In this document: positions 17,185-31,662 of the stretch, piece after piece
Numbering within the stretch: position 1 is the stretch's first letter
Layout of the letters: each line of letters begins with the position of its first letter
Assembly (NCBI RefSeq): GCF_001280305.1
Contig: NZ_CP012623.1
Coordinates: 186,001 to 250,000, forward strand
Length of the DNA stretch: 64,000 nucleotides
Direction of reading: 5' to 3'
From: Hymenobacter sp. DG25A
GTDB lineage: Bacteria > Bacteroidota > Bacteroidia > Cytophagales > Hymenobacteraceae
Program-made: the position numbers and the translations under genes
The notes under the pieces: model-generated
The model's database searches: none
What the model saw: the letters and a program-made list of their open reading frames with translations, nothing else
What the model was told of the DNA's origin: nothing

Positions 17185-17562
17185 ATGGCAGATTTGAAAG
17201 CATTCGCTGAGCAGCTCGTTAGCCTGACGGTGAAAGAAGTAAACGAACTGGCTACTATCCTGAAAGACGAGTATGGCATTGAGCCTGCTGCTGCTGCTCC
17301 GGTAATGATGGCTGGCGGTGGCGCTGCTGCTGCTGAAGCTCCTGAGGAGAAGACGTCGTTCGACGTAATCCTGAAGTCGGCTGGCGCAAGCAAACTGGCT
17401 GTCGTGAAACTGGTGAAAGACCTGACCGGCCTGGGCCTGAAAGAAGCCAAAGAACTGGTTGACGGAGCTCCCAAGGCTATGAAAGAAGGCGTTACCAAGG
17501 ACGAAGCCGAAGCCCTGAAGAAGCAACTGGAAGAAGCTGGTGCCGAAGTAGAAGTTAAATAA
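17185..17562 (+). CDS. rplL: 50S ribosomal protein bL12
   Basis: bL12 is the multi-copy stalk protein that recruits translational GTPases. The 125-residue protein has an N-terminal dimerisation domain (residues 1-35), a flexible Ala/Gly hinge ([19 protein letters not shown], about 38-56) and the globular C-terminal domain with [20 protein letters not shown]. Two terminator-like hairpins lie between it and rpoB. Confidence 0.98.
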   Translation: MADLKAFAEQLVSLTVKEVNELATILKDEYGIEPAAAAPVMMAGGGAAAAEAPEEKTSFDVILKSAGASKLAVVKLVKDLTGLGLKEAKELVDGAPKAMKEGVTKDEAEALKKQLEEAGAEVEVK

Positions 17563-17601
17563 CTCTGCGGCCCGCATTTTCTCTCTACAAATAAGGATAG
17601 G

Positions 17602-17684
17602 CCTGGCAACTAAGCCAGGTCTTTTCCTGTTTGTAGGCAACAAACATTACTAATGTCCTCAGACGCGCCGCTTTGCGGCTTTTT
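17602..17684 (+). terminator. Two terminator-like hairpins between rplL and rpoB
   Basis: Hairpin 1 is CCTGGC/GCCAGG (17602-17619) followed by TCTTTT. Hairpin 2 is GCCGC/GCGGC around TTT (17667-17679) followed by TTTTT. Both are short, so they are more likely attenuators that lower rpoBC relative to rplJL than full terminators. This compares with the known attenuation at the same junction in E. coli. Confidence 0.55.
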
Positions 17685-17759
17685 GTGCCTAAACGCACAG
17701 GACGGCAGTAGGGTTTTTGATTGCATCCTCTCTGTGTCCATTTCCTAACCCCACATACA

Positions 17760-20700
17760 TTGGCTACACCGAAAGCAAAGGCTGCGCTGGAAAGGCTGCA
17801 GGCCGCTGACGAGCGGATCAATTTCGCCAAGATTAAAAAGGTTATTGAGTACCCGGATTTCCTGGACGTGCAGGTTCGCTCGTTCATGGATTTCTTCCAG
17901 TTGGAGACGGCTGCTGAGAACCGCACCGATGAAGGGCTGTTCAAGGTATTCGCGGAGAACTTTCCGATTTCGGACTCCCGCGAGAACTTTGTCCTGACGT
18001 TCATCGACTACCACGTAGATCCGCCCAAGTATTCGGTGGATGAGTGCATCGACCGCGGCCTGACGTACTCGGTGCCCCTGAAGGCTAAGCTGCGTCTGGT
18101 CTGCAATGACACGGACAACGAGGACTTCGAAACCATTGAGCAGGAAGTGTTCCTGGGGAATATCCCCTACATGACCGAGAAAGGCTCCTTCGTTATTAAC
18201 GGCGCCGAGCGGGTTATCGTATCGCAGCTGCACCGTTCGCCCGGCGTGTTCTTTGCCCAGAGCAAGCACACCAACGGCACGAAGCTGTATTCGGCCCGTA
18301 TTATTCCGTTCAAAGGCTCGTGGATTGAATTTGCCACGGACGTGAACAATGTGATGTATGCGTACATCGACCGGAAGAAGAAATTCCCGGTTACCACGCT
18401 GCTTCGCGCTATCGGCTACGGCACCGACAAAGACATTCTGGACCTGTTCGGGCTGTCGGAAGAGGTGAAGGCTGATAAGAAAACGCTCAAGAAGGCCGTA
18501 GGCCGGAAGCTGGCTGCCCGGGTGCTGCGCACCTGGACGGAGGACTTCGTGGACGAGGATACCGGAGAAGTGGTATCTATCGACCGGAACGAAGTGCTGC
18601 TGGAGCGCGACTCGACCATTGAGGAGGACGATATTGACACCATCCTGAATGCCGGAGCCAAATCGGTTATCCTGCACCGCGAGAATGTCAACATTGCTGA
18701 CTTCGCCATCATCTATAACACGCTGCAGAAAGACAACTCCAACTCGGAGAAGGAAGCTGTAGAGCAGATCTACCGTCAGCTCCGTAACACGGAAGCTCCC
18801 GACGAAGAAACTGCGCGTGATATCATCCAAAAGCTGTTCTTCTCGGATAAGCGCTACGACCTTGGTGACGTAGGCCGCTACCGCATCAATAAGAAGCTGG
18901 GTATCGACACGAACTGGGAAGCCCGCGTGCTGACCAACGAGGACATTGTCCTCATCGTGAAGTACCTGATTGGTCTGATCAACTCCAAGGCCATTGTCGA
19001 TGACATTGACCACTTGAGCAACCGTCGTGTCCGCACGGTAGGGGAGCAGCTCTACGCTCAGTTTGGCGTAGGTCTGGCCCGTATGGCGCGTACCATCAAG
19101 GAGCGCATGAACGTGCGCGACAACGAGGACTTCAAGCCGGTTGACCTGATCAATGCCCGGACGCTGTCTTCGGTTATCAACTCGTTCTTCGGCACCAACC
19201 AGTTGTCGCAGTTCATGGACCAAACTAACCCGCTGGCCGAGGTGACGCACAAGCGTCGCGTATCGGCACTGGGGCCGGGAGGTCTGTCGCGTGAGCGGGC
19301 TGGTTTCGAAGTACGTGACGTTCACTACACACACTACGGCCGTCTTTGCACCATTGAAACGCCGGAAGGACCAAACATTGGTCTGATTTCGTCGCTGTGC
19401 GTGCACGCCCGCGTGAATGCCATGGGCTTCATCGAGACGCCTTACCGCACGGTTGAGAGCGGCAAGGTGGATATGACGGAGAACGTGAAGTACCTCACCG
19501 CTGAGGAAGAAGATACCCACCACATTGCGCAGGCTAACGCCCGCCTCACGGATGAGGGTAGATTCATCAGCGACCTGGTGAAAGGCCGTTTCGAAGGTGA
19601 CTTCCCCGTGGTTGAGCCCGGTGAGTACACCTACATGGACGTGGCCCCGAACCAGATTGTATCGGTAGCTGCTTCACTGATTCCGTTCCTGGAGCACGAT
19701 GACGCCAACCGTGCCCTGATGGGTTCGAACATGCAACGCCAGGCAGTACCGCTGCTGAAAGCCGAGGCTCCCATTGTGGGCACCGGTCTGGAAGGCCGCG
19801 TAGCTACTGACTCCCGTACGCTGGTAGTAGCGGAAGGCAACGGTGTAATTGATTACGTGGACGCTAACCGCATCGTAGTAAAATACGACCTGACGGAAGA
19901 CGATATCCTCGTAAGCTTCGACGCCGAGAAGATTTCCTACGACCTGATCAAGTTCCGTCGTACCAACCAGGATACCTGCATCAACCTGACGCCGCTCGTG
20001 AAGAACGGTGAGCGGGTGATGAAGGGCCAGGTTCTGTGCGAAGGCTACGGCACTAACAAAGGTGAGCTGGCTCTGGGTCGTAACATGCAGGTGGCATTCA
20101 TGCCATGGCAGGGTTACAACTTCGAGGATGCCATCGTTATTTCGGAGCGGGTTGTCCGCGACGACATCTTTACCTCGATTCACATTGAGGAGTTTGAGCT
20201 GGAAGTGCGCGAAACCAAGCGTGGCGAAGAAGAGCTGACCTCGGAAATCCCGAACGTGAGCGAAGAAGCCGTGCGCAACCTCGACGACAACGGTATCATC
20301 CGTTTGGGCGCTGAGGTGAAGGAAGGCGACATCCTGATCGGTAAGATTACGCCGAAGGGCGAAACCGACCCGACGCCGGAAGAGAAGCTGCTCCGCGCCA
20401 TCTTCGGTGACAAAGCCGGTGATGTGAAGGATGCCTCGCTTAAGGCGCCGCCCTCCCTGCAGGGTGTGGTTATCGGAACCAAGCTGTTCTCCCGTCCTAA
20501 GAAAGACAAAAACCTCCGGGCCAAGTCGAAGAAGGAAGTGGAAGAGCTGAAGGACTCGTACGCCAAGGAACTGCGCGCGGTGAAAGCCGTGATGGTAGAG
20601 AAGCTGGTGCAGCTGCTGGAAGGCAAAACCTCCCAGGGCGTAAAGCACAAGTTTGGCGACGAAATCCTGAGCAAGGGTGTGAAATTCGGTAAGAAGAACA

Positions 20701-21662
20701 TCACGGAAGCGTTGTTCCCCGAGAAGAACCCCTACAAGGACGAGAGCAACTACGCCGTGCCGGAAGAGGTGAACATGTTCAAAGACCTGATCCTGGAGAA
20801 CTGGACGGCTGATGAGCGCGTGAACGGTATGCTGACGATGCTGGTGAAAAACTATGCTAAGCGTCGCAACACCATCACGGCCCGCTTTAAGCGCGACCGG
20901 TTTACTTTGGAAGTAGGTGATGAGCTGCCCGCCGGTATTGTGCAGCTGGCCAAAGTATACATCGCCAAGAAGCGTAAGCTGAAGGTGGGTGATAAAATGG
21001 CTGGTCGTCACGGTAACAAGGGGGTAGTAGCCCGCATCGTGCGCGATGAGGACATGCCCTTCCTGCCCGACGGCACCCCAATGGACATCGTGCTGAACCC
21101 CCTGGGTGTACCAAGCCGGATGAACATCGGTCAGATTTACGAAACGGTACTCGGCTGGGCCGGTCTGAAAATGGGCCGCACCTATGCTACCCCGATTTTC
21201 GACGGTGCAACCGAGGACGAAGTGGCGCATGAACTGACCGAGGCGGGCCTGCCCGACTGGGGCCGTGCTTACCTGCACGATGGTCTGACTGGTCAGCGTT
21301 TCGACCAGCCGGTAACCGTGGGTGTTATTTATATGCTGAAGCTGGGTCACCTTGTTGATGACAAGATGCACGCCCGTTCCATCGGCCCGTACTCGCTTAT
21401 TACCCAGCAGCCGCTGGGTGGTAAGGCACAATTCGGTGGCCAGCGCTTCGGCGAGATGGAAGTATGGGCACTGGAGGCTTTCGGCGCTTCTAACGTTCTC
21501 CAAGAAATCCTGACGGTGAAGTCGGATGACGTGGTAGGCCGTGCCAAAGCGTACGAGGCTATTGTGAAAGGCGACGTACTGCCCAAGCCAAATATCCCCG
21601 AGTCATTCAACGTACTCATTCATGAGCTGCGTGGTCTGGCCCTGGAAATCACGCTTGACTAA
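17760..21662 (+). CDS. rpoB: DNA-directed RNA polymerase subunit beta
   Basis: This is the catalytic beta subunit of RNA polymerase, 1300 residues from the TTG at 17760. That start was chosen because it gives an N-terminus ([20 protein letters not shown]) just before the conserved [13 protein letters not shown]; an earlier TTG at 17721 gives an atypical start. The rifampicin-region sequence [20 protein letters not shown] carries the usual drug-sensitive residues. Other landmarks are [12 protein letters not shown] and, near the end, [21 protein letters not shown] 336-base spacer, long for this junction, precedes rpoC. Confidence 0.97.
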   Translation: MATPKAKAALERLQAADERINFAKIKKVIEYPDFLDVQVRSFMDFFQLETAAENRTDEGLFKVFAENFPISDSRENFVLTFIDYHVDPPKYSVDECIDRGLTYSVPLKAKLRLVCNDTDNEDFETIEQEVFLGNIPYMTEKGSFVINGAERVIVSQLHRSPGVFFAQSKHTNGTKLYSARIIPFKGSWIEFATDVNNVMYAYIDRKKKFPVTTLLRAIGYGTDKDILDLFGLSEEVKADKKTLKKAVGRKLAARVLRTWTEDFVDEDTGEVVSIDRNEVLLERDSTIEEDDIDTILNAGAKSVILHRENVNIADFAIIYNTLQKDNSNSEKEAVEQIYRQLRNTEAPDEETARDIIQKLFFSDKRYDLGDVGRYRINKKLGIDTNWEARVLTNEDIVLIVKYLIGLINSKAIVDDIDHLSNRRVRTVGEQLYAQFGVGLARMARTIKERMNVRDNEDFKPVDLINARTLSSVINSFFGTNQLSQFMDQTNPLAEVTHKRRVSALGPGGLSRERAGFEVRDVHYTHYGRLCTIETPEGPNIGLISSLCVHARVNAMGFIETPYRTVESGKVDMTENVKYLTAEEEDTHHIAQANARLTDEGRFISDLVKGRFEGDFPVVEPGEYTYMDVAPNQIVSVAASLIPFLEHDDANRALMGSNMQRQAVPLLKAEAPIVGTGLEGRVATDSRTLVVAEGNGVIDYVDANRIVVKYDLTEDDILVSFDAEKISYDLIKFRRTNQDTCINLTPLVKNGERVMKGQVLCEGYGTNKGELALGRNMQVAFMPWQGYNFEDAIVISERVVRDDIFTSIHIEEFELEVRETKRGEEELTSEIPNVSEEAVRNLDDNGIIRLGAEVKEGDILIGKITPKGETDPTPEEKLLRAIFGDKAGDVKDASLKAPPSLQGVVIGTKLFSRPKKDKNLRAKSKKEVEELKDSYAKELRAVKAVMVEKLVQLLEGKTSQGVKHKFGDEILSKGVKFGKKNITEALFPEKNPYKDESNYAVPEEVNMFKDLILENWTADERVNGMLTMLVKNYAKRRNTITARFKRDRFTLEVGDELPAGIVQLAKVYIAKKRKLKVGDKMAGRHGNKGVVARIVRDEDMPFLPDGTPMDIVLNPLGVPSRMNIGQIYETVLGWAGLKMGRTYATPIFDGATEDEVAHELTEAGLPDWGRAYLHDGLTGQRFDQPVTVGVIYMLKLGHLVDDKMHARSIGPYSLITQQPLGGKAQFGGQRFGEMEVWALEAFGASNVLQEILTVKSDDVVGRAKAYEAIVKGDVLPKPNIPESFNVLIHELRGLALEITLD

Positions 21663-21998
21663 GTTTTGAAAAGGGAGCTGCTGGTGTTTCGATGCTGGCA
21701 GCTCCCTCTTTCAAGTAATACGCGGTTCGGGAAACCGATAACATCTGCTGCCGGCGTCGTTCCGAGATATGGTCAGAACGGCATCAACCTCCGGGAGCAG
21801 TTGGCCGCAAAGTGGTTCGTGTTTGCCCAAAGACGAGCTGTTTATCATCCAGACTTGGTAGAACCTACTGCACGGCGTACCTATCCGATCTGCAGAGCAC
21901 TTTTGCCAAAGTCGAACTGTTAGAATTACTCACGCTGCTCTTAAGAGGGCGGAGCCGTTCTAACAGCACACAAAGCCAACAGCTAATAGCTTCCACAC
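21663..21998 (+). other. rpoB-rpoC spacer with two inverted repeats, no gene
   Basis: This 336-base spacer holds no convincing gene: short open frames exist, but none looks like a protein. Hairpin 1, AGGGAGCTGC (21672-21681) with GCAGCTCCCT (21698-21707), starts 10 bases after the rpoB stop and is followed by a weak T-rich stretch. Near the 3' end, CTGTTAGAA (21917-21925) pairs perfectly with TTCTAACAG (21958-21966) and encloses the palindrome CTCTTAAGAG. It ends about 32 bases before the rpoC ATG. No TAnnTTTG promoter was recognised. It may be a structured leader for rpoC; this is inferred. Confidence 0.6.
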
Positions 21999-26351
<4,353 letters not shown>

Positions 26352-26377
26352 TTCTTCTGGAGTAAATAAGTAGGAGA

Positions 26378-26407
26378 AGCCGGCCAGAGAAATCTGGTCG
26401 GCTTTTT
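26378..26407 (+). terminator. Terminator after rpoC
   Basis: AGCCGGCCAGA (26378-26388) pairs with TCTGGTCGGCT (26393-26403) around a GAAA loop, with one G-T pair, followed by a T run. It closes the rpoBC unit. Confidence 0.9.
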
Positions 26408-26468
26408 CTTTTTTGGTAGTTTTAACCTGCCGGGCAGAATGCACCTGCTGCGGCCTATCCCTTCTGCT

Positions 26469-26803
26469 ATGAACCAGCCCCCCAAGACGCTAATACCCCC
26501 CACGACCCCAACGCCATTAACATTGAGCTGTCGGAGGAAATTGCCGAAGGCGAATATGCTAACCTGGCCATGATTGCGCACAGCAGCAGCGAGTTCGTTA
26601 TTGACTTTATCCGCCTGATGCCGGGCCTGCCCAAAGCCAAAGTAAAAGCCCGCATCGTCATCACCCCCGAGCACGCCAAGCGGCTGCTGGCCGCACTCTC
26701 TGATAACATCGACCGGTTTGAGCAGACCTTTGGCCCCATCAAGCAGCAGCCAGATATGCCCAGCTACCCCATGAACTTCGGGGGCGCCATGGGCGAGGCG
26801 TAA
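26469..26803 (+). pseudogene. DUF3467 protein gene with a -1 frameshift near its start
   Basis: From about 26516 the frame encodes a clear DUF3467 protein (NIELSEEIAEGEYANLAMIA, then SEFVIDFIRLMPGLPKAKVK and ITPEHAKRLLAALSDNI), a small family of unknown function common in Bacteroidota. The only sensible ATG, at 26469, is in another frame: it reads MNQPPK and then stays open until 26578. The six-C run at 26478-26483 would join the two frames if it had seven C, giving MNQPP-QDANTPHDPNAINIE. As in frr, a missing C in a homopolymer is the likeliest cause. If the base is really absent, the product must begin inside, for instance at ATG 26570 (77 residues). It lies just after rpoC, a neighbour I have seen in other Bacteroidota. 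Confidence 0.75.
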
Positions 26804-26825
26804 ATCCTGATTTGTAATCAAGCAT

Positions 26826-26865
26826 AAAAGCCGACGCGCTTCCCAGGGGAGGAGCGTCGGCTTTT
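26826..26865. terminator. Terminator after the DUF3467 gene
   Basis: AAAAGCCGACGC (26826-26837) pairs perfectly with GCGTCGGCTTTT (26854-26865), and the inner CTTCCC/GGGGAG adds further pairs. It can work in both directions. Confidence 0.9.
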
Positions 26866-26884
26866 CCTTACTATCGGCTTTTCC

Positions 26885-27808
26885 ATGCAACATTCTCCAT
26901 CGTCAGGTCAGCGGCCGAATTACTTTATTTACCTTTCGTATGGTTCTGCCGGAATCAGGAGCGAGGCGCTGTACAGCATTCTGTCCTACTATCAGGTGGC
27001 ACGTCACACCACAGCAAAGCCACGTCCTACCATTATTATCTATACGGATGATGCGACCAGCTTTCAGAAAGTACTGGGCAGTCCAACTGATATCCTTTAT
27101 CCGGTAATAGCTGAGGAGCAGTGGCAGCAGTGGAAAGGCAGTGTCAATAAAGTATATCTGCTGAAGATTGGGGTGCTGGAACATGCCGCAACCCACTTCC
27201 CCGGCAACCTGCTGTTTCTGGATACGGATACCATCTGGCTAAAGGACCCGGCCCCTATCTTCGAAGCTATTACTCAGGGAGTACGCTATATGCATCTGGA
27301 TGAGGGCACGCTGGCCATGGGCAATGGGCTGAGCCGTAAAGTGTATCGGCATCTGAAAAACTTCCAGACCCGGATAGCGGGACATACGCTCCGTATTGAG
27401 CCCACCACCCGCTTGTTTAACTCCGGCGTGCTAGGCTTCCGAAGCGAGGATGCCGGCTTGCTCCCGGAAGTGATGCAGCTGGCCGAGCAGCTGTATGCCG
27501 CCTACAACAAGCATATGATGGAGCAGCTGGCCTTCAGTATGCGGTTTGCCGTGGAGGGACAGCCGGTACAGGAAGCCGCCGGTTGCCTGCTGCACTACTG
27601 GAACCTGAAGGCTATAAGGCCGGTGCTGACGGAGCTGTTTGAGCGCTATGCCGGGCAGAGCTATGAGGAGCTGTACCAGCGGGCCACCCAGTTGAATATC
27701 CCCTGGTTGCACAAGTCGGAGCAGGCGTACAGCAGCTTGCCTGGGTGGCGGCGGGCTATCCGGAAAGCAACGGGCCGCCGCTGGCAATTACCCCACTTCG
27801 ACTTATAA
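26885..27808 (+). CDS. Putative glycosyltransferase (GT-A-like), function unknown
   Basis: This soluble 307-residue protein has no signal peptide. NLLFLDTDTIWLKDP (around residue 105) is a DxD motif of a nucleotide-sugar-dependent transferase. The N-terminal PTIIIYTDDATSF and the later TTRLFNSGVLGFR also fit GT-A enzymes that use a retaining or inverting DxD site. I recognise the fold but not a named family or substrate. It stands alone between terminators, upstream of the str operon. With the GT2, GT9 and ligase-like genes it forms a set of glycan genes placed among housekeeping genes. Confidence 0.7.
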   Translation: MQHSPSSGQRPNYFIYLSYGSAGIRSEALYSILSYYQVARHTTAKPRPTIIIYTDDATSFQKVLGSPTDILYPVIAEEQWQQWKGSVNKVYLLKIGVLEHAATHFPGNLLFLDTDTIWLKDPAPIFEAITQGVRYMHLDEGTLAMGNGLSRKVYRHLKNFQTRIAGHTLRIEPTTRLFNSGVLGFRSEDAGLLPEVMQLAEQLYAAYNKHMMEQLAFSMRFAVEGQPVQEAAGCLLHYWNLKAIRPVLTELFERYAGQSYEELYQRATQLNIPWLHKSEQAYSSLPGWRRAIRKATGRRWQLPHFDL

Positions 27809-27893
27809 GCAGCCCTCTAAATAAGTAATGGTGAAGCCGCAGATGGTCCGCTTTCTTCCTGCTTCATCTTATAAAATTAACTAATTCAACCTG

Positions 27894-27925
27894 TTTGCTA
27901 TTTCGAAAGCAAGTCTATACCTTTG
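27894..27925 (+). promoter_or_regulatory. Promoter of the str operon
   Basis: TTTG (27894-27897), 20 bases, then TACCTTTG (27918-27925): a full consensus match. The expected start is about 40 bases before the rpsL ATG at 27975. Confidence 0.82.
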
Positions 27926-27974
27926 CAAGCCTAATTTTTTGGGAGCGAACCCCCCTGGACAAACCATTCCGTAG

Positions 27975-28403
27975 ATGCCTACCATTAACCAATTAGTACG
28001 AAAAGGCCGCGAGAAGCTGACGACTAAGTCGAAGTCGCCGGCACTTGATTCGTGCCCGCAGCGCCGTGGCGTTTGCACCCGTGTGTACACCACCACGCCT
28101 AAGAAGCCGAACTCGGCTATGCGTAAAGTAGCCCGTGTGCGCCTCACCAACGGCAAAGAAGTTAACGCCTACATCCCTGGTGAAGGCCACAACCTGCAGG
28201 AGCACAGCATCGTGCTGATTCGTGGCGGCCGCGTGAAAGACCTTCCCGGTGTGCGTTATCACATCATTCGTGGTGCTCTGGACACCGCCGGTGTAAACGG
28301 CCGTCTGCAGCGTCGTTCGAAGTACGGCGCTAAGCGTCCGAAGCCAGGCCAGCCCGTAGCAACAGGCAAAGGCGGCAAACCAGCACCCGGTAAGAAAAAG
28401 TAA
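27975..28403 (+). CDS. rpsL: 30S ribosomal protein uS12
   Basis: uS12 lies at the decoding centre and governs accuracy. The core has [19 protein letters not shown] and the second decoding loop [20 protein letters not shown]. Lysines at the usual streptomycin-sensitivity position (PKKPNS) are present. At 142 residues it is longer than the 124-residue E. coli protein; the extra tail is Lys/Gly/Pro-rich ([20 protein letters not shown]). It is the first gene of rpsL-rpsG-fusA-rpsJ. Confidence 0.98.
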   Translation: MPTINQLVRKGREKLTTKSKSPALDSCPQRRGVCTRVYTTTPKKPNSAMRKVARVRLTNGKEVNAYIPGEGHNLQEHSIVLIRGGRVKDLPGVRYHIIRGALDTAGVNGRLQRRSKYGAKRPKPGQPVATGKGGKPAPGKKK

Positions 28404-28487
28404 TTGAGACGAGTGTGGTAGTCCGAAGTGCTGGATAGCATATGGTTCTTATCCCACTCTTGGCTACCGCTACTCACATCTGAACCC

Positions 28488-28955
28488 ATGAGAAAGTCAA
28501 AACCGAAAAAGCGTATCCTCCTGCCCGACCCCAAATACAAGGAGACGCTGGTAACCCGCTTCGTTAACTACATGATGTATGACGGGAAGAAAAACCTGGC
28601 CTACACCATTTTCTATGATGCCTGCGAGCTAGTTGAGCAGCGCACCAAGGAGAGCGGCCTGGAAATGTGGCGCAAAGCCCTGAACAACGTTATGCCCACT
28701 GTAGAAGTGAAGAGCCGCCGCGTAGGTGGTGCTACCTTCCAGGTGCCGATCGAAGTTCGTGCTGACCGTCGTATCGCCGTAGGTTCGAAGTGGCTGATTC
28801 AATATGCCCGTCGTCGTGGTGAGAAAACCATGAAGGACAAGCTGGCCGGCGAAATCATTGCCGCTGCTAAGGGTGAAGGTGCTGCCGTGAAGAAAAAGGA
28901 CGACACGCACCGGATGGCAGAAGCCAACAAGGCCTTCTCGCACTTCCGTTTCTAA
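28488..28955 (+). CDS. rpsG: 30S ribosomal protein uS7
   Basis: uS7 nucleates assembly of the 30S head and contacts E-site tRNA. The 155-residue protein from ATG 28488 begins [17 protein letters not shown]; an upstream in-frame start at 28428 adds a hydrophobic stretch foreign to the family. Conserved [20 protein letters not shown] is present. It ends in HFRF. An 85-base spacer separates it from rpsL. Confidence 0.97.
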   Translation: MRKSKPKKRILLPDPKYKETLVTRFVNYMMYDGKKNLAYTIFYDACELVEQRTKESGLEMWRKALNNVMPTVEVKSRRVGGATFQVPIEVRADRRIAVGSKWLIQYARRRGEKTMKDKLAGEIIAAAKGEGAAVKKKDDTHRMAEANKAFSHFRF

Positions 28956-28962
28956 ACAGTTA

Positions 28963-29037
28963 TTAGGGTTTAGGGTCTTAGGGCTTAGTAGTGTTTTAAA
29001 TGCGTTACTAAGGCCTGAGGCCCTAATTCCTAAGACC
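28963..29037. repeat. Imperfect inverted repeat with TTAGGG-like units
   Basis: The rpsG-fusA spacer carries TTAGGG at 28963 and 28978 with a TTTAGGG between them. GGTCTTAGGG...TTAGTA (28974-28990) is complementary to TACTAAGG...CCTAAGACC (29006-29037) with gaps. It could fold as a hairpin on either strand, about 11 bases before the fusA ATG. Function unknown. Confidence 0.55.
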
Positions 29038-29048
29038 TCATAAAAACC

Positions 29049-31193
29049 ATGGCTGTTAATAAAGATCTGCAGTATCTCCGGAATATCGGGATTATGGCGC
29101 ACATCGATGCTGGTAAAACTACCACGTCGGAGCGCATTCTCTACTATACCGGTAAAACCCACAAAATCGGGGAAGTGCACGAAGGTGCTGCCACGATGGA
29201 CTGGATGGAGCAGGAGCAGGAGCGGGGTATCACCATCACTTCAGCTGCCACCACCACGTTCTGGAACTACCCTACTGATGCCAACGGCGACCCTACGCCC
29301 GAGACCAAGCAGTATAAGATTAACCTGATTGACACCCCCGGCCACGTTGACTTCACGGTAGAAGTAGAACGCTCGCTGCGCGTACTGGACGGTGCCGTTG
29401 CTCTGTTCTGCGCTGTATCGGGTGTTGAGCCACAGTCGGAAACGGTTTGGCGTCAGGCTGACAAGTACAAAGTGCCCCGCATCTGCTTCGTCAACAAGAT
29501 GGACCGTGCCGGTGCTGACTTCTTCAAGGCTGTGGCCGAGATTAAGGACAAGCTAGGTGCTAACCCTGTGCCGCTGCAAATCCCGATTGGTGCCGAAGAT
29601 ACCTTCAAAGGTGTTGTCGATCTGCTGACGGGTAAGGCCATCGTATGGGATGATGCTACCCAGGGCAAGTCGTACCACGAAATCCCGGTTCCCGAGGATC
29701 TGGTGGAGACCGTAGCCGAGTGGCGTCAGAAGCTGGTAGAAAGCGTTGCCGAGTATGACGACGCCCTGCTGGAGAAATTCTTCGACAACCCCGATTCCAT
29801 CACGCGTGAGGAAATGATGGTCGTTATCCGCCAGGCGGTTATCGACATGAAGTTCTCGCCCGTAATGTGCGGTTCAGCTTTCAAAAACAAAGGTGTACAG
29901 TCGATGCTGGATGGCGTAATGGCCTACCTGCCTTCGCCGCTGGATATGCCCCCCATTATCGGTAAAAACCCCGATACCGGCGAGGAAATCGAGCGTCACC
30001 CCGACAACAGCGAGCCTTTCACTGCTCTGGCGTTCAAGATTGCTACTGACCCCTTCGTAGGTCGTCTGTGCTTCTTCCGTTGCTACAGCGGTGTGCTGGA
30101 TGCTGGTTCGTACGTGCACAACAACCGCACGAACAAGAAGGAGCGTATCTCGCGTCTGATGCAGATGCACTCCAACAAGCAGAACCCTATCGATAAAATC
30201 CAGGCCGGTGATATTGCTGCTGGTGTTGGTTTTAAAGACATCAAAACCGGTGATACGCTGACCGACGAGAAGTCGCGCGTAGTACTGGAATCGATGAGCT
30301 TCCCTGAGCCCGTTATCGGTTACGCCATCGAGCCTAAAACTCAGGCCGACGTTGATAAGATGGGTATGGCTATTGCCAAACTCGTGGAAGAAGATCCTAC
30401 GCTGGTTGTACAGACTGACCCCGAGACGGGCCAGACCGTACTGAAAGGCATGGGCGAGCTTCACCTGGAAATCATCATCGACCGTATGCGTCGGGAGTTC
30501 AAGGTGGAAATCAACCAGGGTGCTCCTATGGTAGCTTATAAGGAGATTCTCACCAAAACGGTTGAGCATCGCGAAACTTATAAGAAGCAGACGGGTGGTC
30601 GTGGTAAATTCGGTGACATCGTATTCGAACTCGGTCCGAAACTGACCGATCCGGAGAAACCCGGTCTGGAGTTCGTAAACGACATCTCGGGTGGTGTTAT
30701 CCCCCGCGAATTCATCGCCCCAGTTCAGAAAGGCTTCGAAGAAGCTATGAAGAACGGTCCGTTGGCTGGCTTCCCCATTGAAGGCATGCGTGTACGTCTG
30801 TACTACGGTTCTTACCACGATGTTGACTCGGACGCCCTGTCGTTCGAACTGGCTGCCCGTGGTGGTTTCCGTGAAGCTGGCAAGCAAGCTGGTCCGAAAC
30901 TGCTTGAGCCTATCATGGCGGTAGAAGTAGTTTCTCCTGATGAATACACCGGCTCGGTAACGGGTGACCTGAACCGTCGTCGTGGTATCATGAAAGGTAT
31001 GGACACCAAAGGTGGTGCTAACGTTATCAAGGCTGACGTTCCGTTGTCGGAGCTGTTCGGTTACGTAACTACGCTGCGTACCATCTCGTCGGGTCGTGCT
31101 TCGGCTTCGCTGACCTTCTCGCACTACGACCAAGTGCCGAACAACCTTGCTGAAGCTATCATTGCCAAGCAAAAAGGTAACGCCATCCGCTAA
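29049..31193 (+). CDS. fusA: Elongation factor G
   Basis: EF-G drives translocation with GTP and, with ribosome recycling factor, splits the ribosome after termination. The 714-residue protein has [19 protein letters not shown] (P-loop), [19 protein letters not shown] and [10 protein letters not shown], with domains II-V continuing to KGNAIR. Most of the domain IV sequence ([24 protein letters not shown]) is clear. It follows rpsG and precedes rpsJ by 20 bases. Confidence 0.98.
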   Translation: MAVNKDLQYLRNIGIMAHIDAGKTTTSERILYYTGKTHKIGEVHEGAATMDWMEQEQERGITITSAATTTFWNYPTDANGDPTPETKQYKINLIDTPGHVDFTVEVERSLRVLDGAVALFCAVSGVEPQSETVWRQADKYKVPRICFVNKMDRAGADFFKAVAEIKDKLGANPVPLQIPIGAEDTFKGVVDLLTGKAIVWDDATQGKSYHEIPVPEDLVETVAEWRQKLVESVAEYDDALLEKFFDNPDSITREEMMVVIRQAVIDMKFSPVMCGSAFKNKGVQSMLDGVMAYLPSPLDMPPIIGKNPDTGEEIERHPDNSEPFTALAFKIATDPFVGRLCFFRCYSGVLDAGSYVHNNRTNKKERISRLMQMHSNKQNPIDKIQAGDIAAGVGFKDIKTGDTLTDEKSRVVLESMSFPEPVIGYAIEPKTQADVDKMGMAIAKLVEEDPTLVVQTDPETGQTVLKGMGELHLEIIIDRMRREFKVEINQGAPMVAYKEILTKTVEHRETYKKQTGGRGKFGDIVFELGPKLTDPEKPGLEFVNDISGGVIPREFIAPVQKGFEEAMKNGPLAGFPIEGMRVRLYYGSYHDVDSDALSFELAARGGFREAGKQAGPKLLEPIMAVEVVSPDEYTGSVTGDLNRRRGIMKGMDTKGGANVIKADVPLSELFGYVTTLRTISSGRASASLTFSHYDQVPNNLAEAIIAKQKGNAIR

Positions 31194-31213
31194 TCCGCTT
31201 TCAGATTACAGAC

Positions 31214-31519
31214 ATGAACCAGAAAATTCGCATCAAACTGAAATCCTACGACCACAACCTGGTGGACAAATCGTCGGAGAAGATCGTGAAGGCGGTGAAG
31301 GCTACGGGCGCTATCGTAAGCGGCCCAATTCCACTGCCCACTAACAAGGAGAAGTTCACCGTTCTTCGTTCGCCCCACGTGAACAAGAAGTCGCGCGAGC
31401 AGTTCCAGCTGTGCACCTACAAGCGTCTCGTTGACATCTACTCGACTTCGTCGAAGACCGTAGATGCACTGATGAAGCTGGAGTTGCCTAGCGGCGTAGA
31501 CGTTGAAATCAAAGTCTGA
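31214..31519 (+). CDS. rpsJ: 30S ribosomal protein uS10
   Basis: This is a 101-residue 30S head protein that also pairs with NusB in antitermination. It begins [20 protein letters not shown] and contains [20 protein letters not shown]. It closes the str operon, with a strong terminator 28 bases after the stop. In many genomes rplC follows directly; here an unrelated membrane protein gene intervenes. Confidence 0.98.
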   Translation: MNQKIRIKLKSYDHNLVDKSSEKIVKAVKATGAIVSGPIPLPTNKEKFTVLRSPHVNKKSREQFQLCTYKRLVDIYSTSSKTVDALMKLELPSGVDVEIKV

Positions 31520-31547
31520 GGACTGATTTCCTGGTCTAGTTAATAAC

Positions 31548-31587
31548 AACACCCCGTTGGTTTTTCGAAACCGGCGGGGTGTTTTCG
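31548..31587 (+). terminator. Terminator after rpsJ with a TTCG loop
   Basis: AACACCCCG (31548-31556) pairs with CGGGGTGTT (31575-31583). The stem continues through GGTTT/AAACC to a TTCG tetraloop. The following TTTTCGTTT is the U-tract. Confidence 0.88.
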
Positions 31588-31662
31588 TTTAATCCTGCCA
31601 ACTTTAGAGGGCGAAACCACCTTCGCTATAAAGTAGGAGAACCTCCGCGCTGCGTATTATCC

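Noticed and set aside
19674..21503. A 609-codon open frame antisense to rpoB (and others of 592 codons at 17745-19523, 445 at 23226-24563 and 432 at 29874-31172)
   Set aside because: They mirror highly expressed genes with strong codon bias in a GC-rich genome. Their translations are rich in His, Val, Gln and Leu with no recognisable domain, and the sense genes are certain.
21666..21923. Small open frames in the rpoB-rpoC spacer as a possible gene
   Set aside because: The sequence has no family likeness, and it would run through the hairpin at 21672-21707.
28963..28983. Telomere or chromosome-end signal
   Set aside because: It lies within a continuous core operon; only three imperfect units are present.
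31579..31662. GTG at 31579 as start of the second ligase-like gene
   Set aside because: It falls in the stem of the rpsJ terminator.
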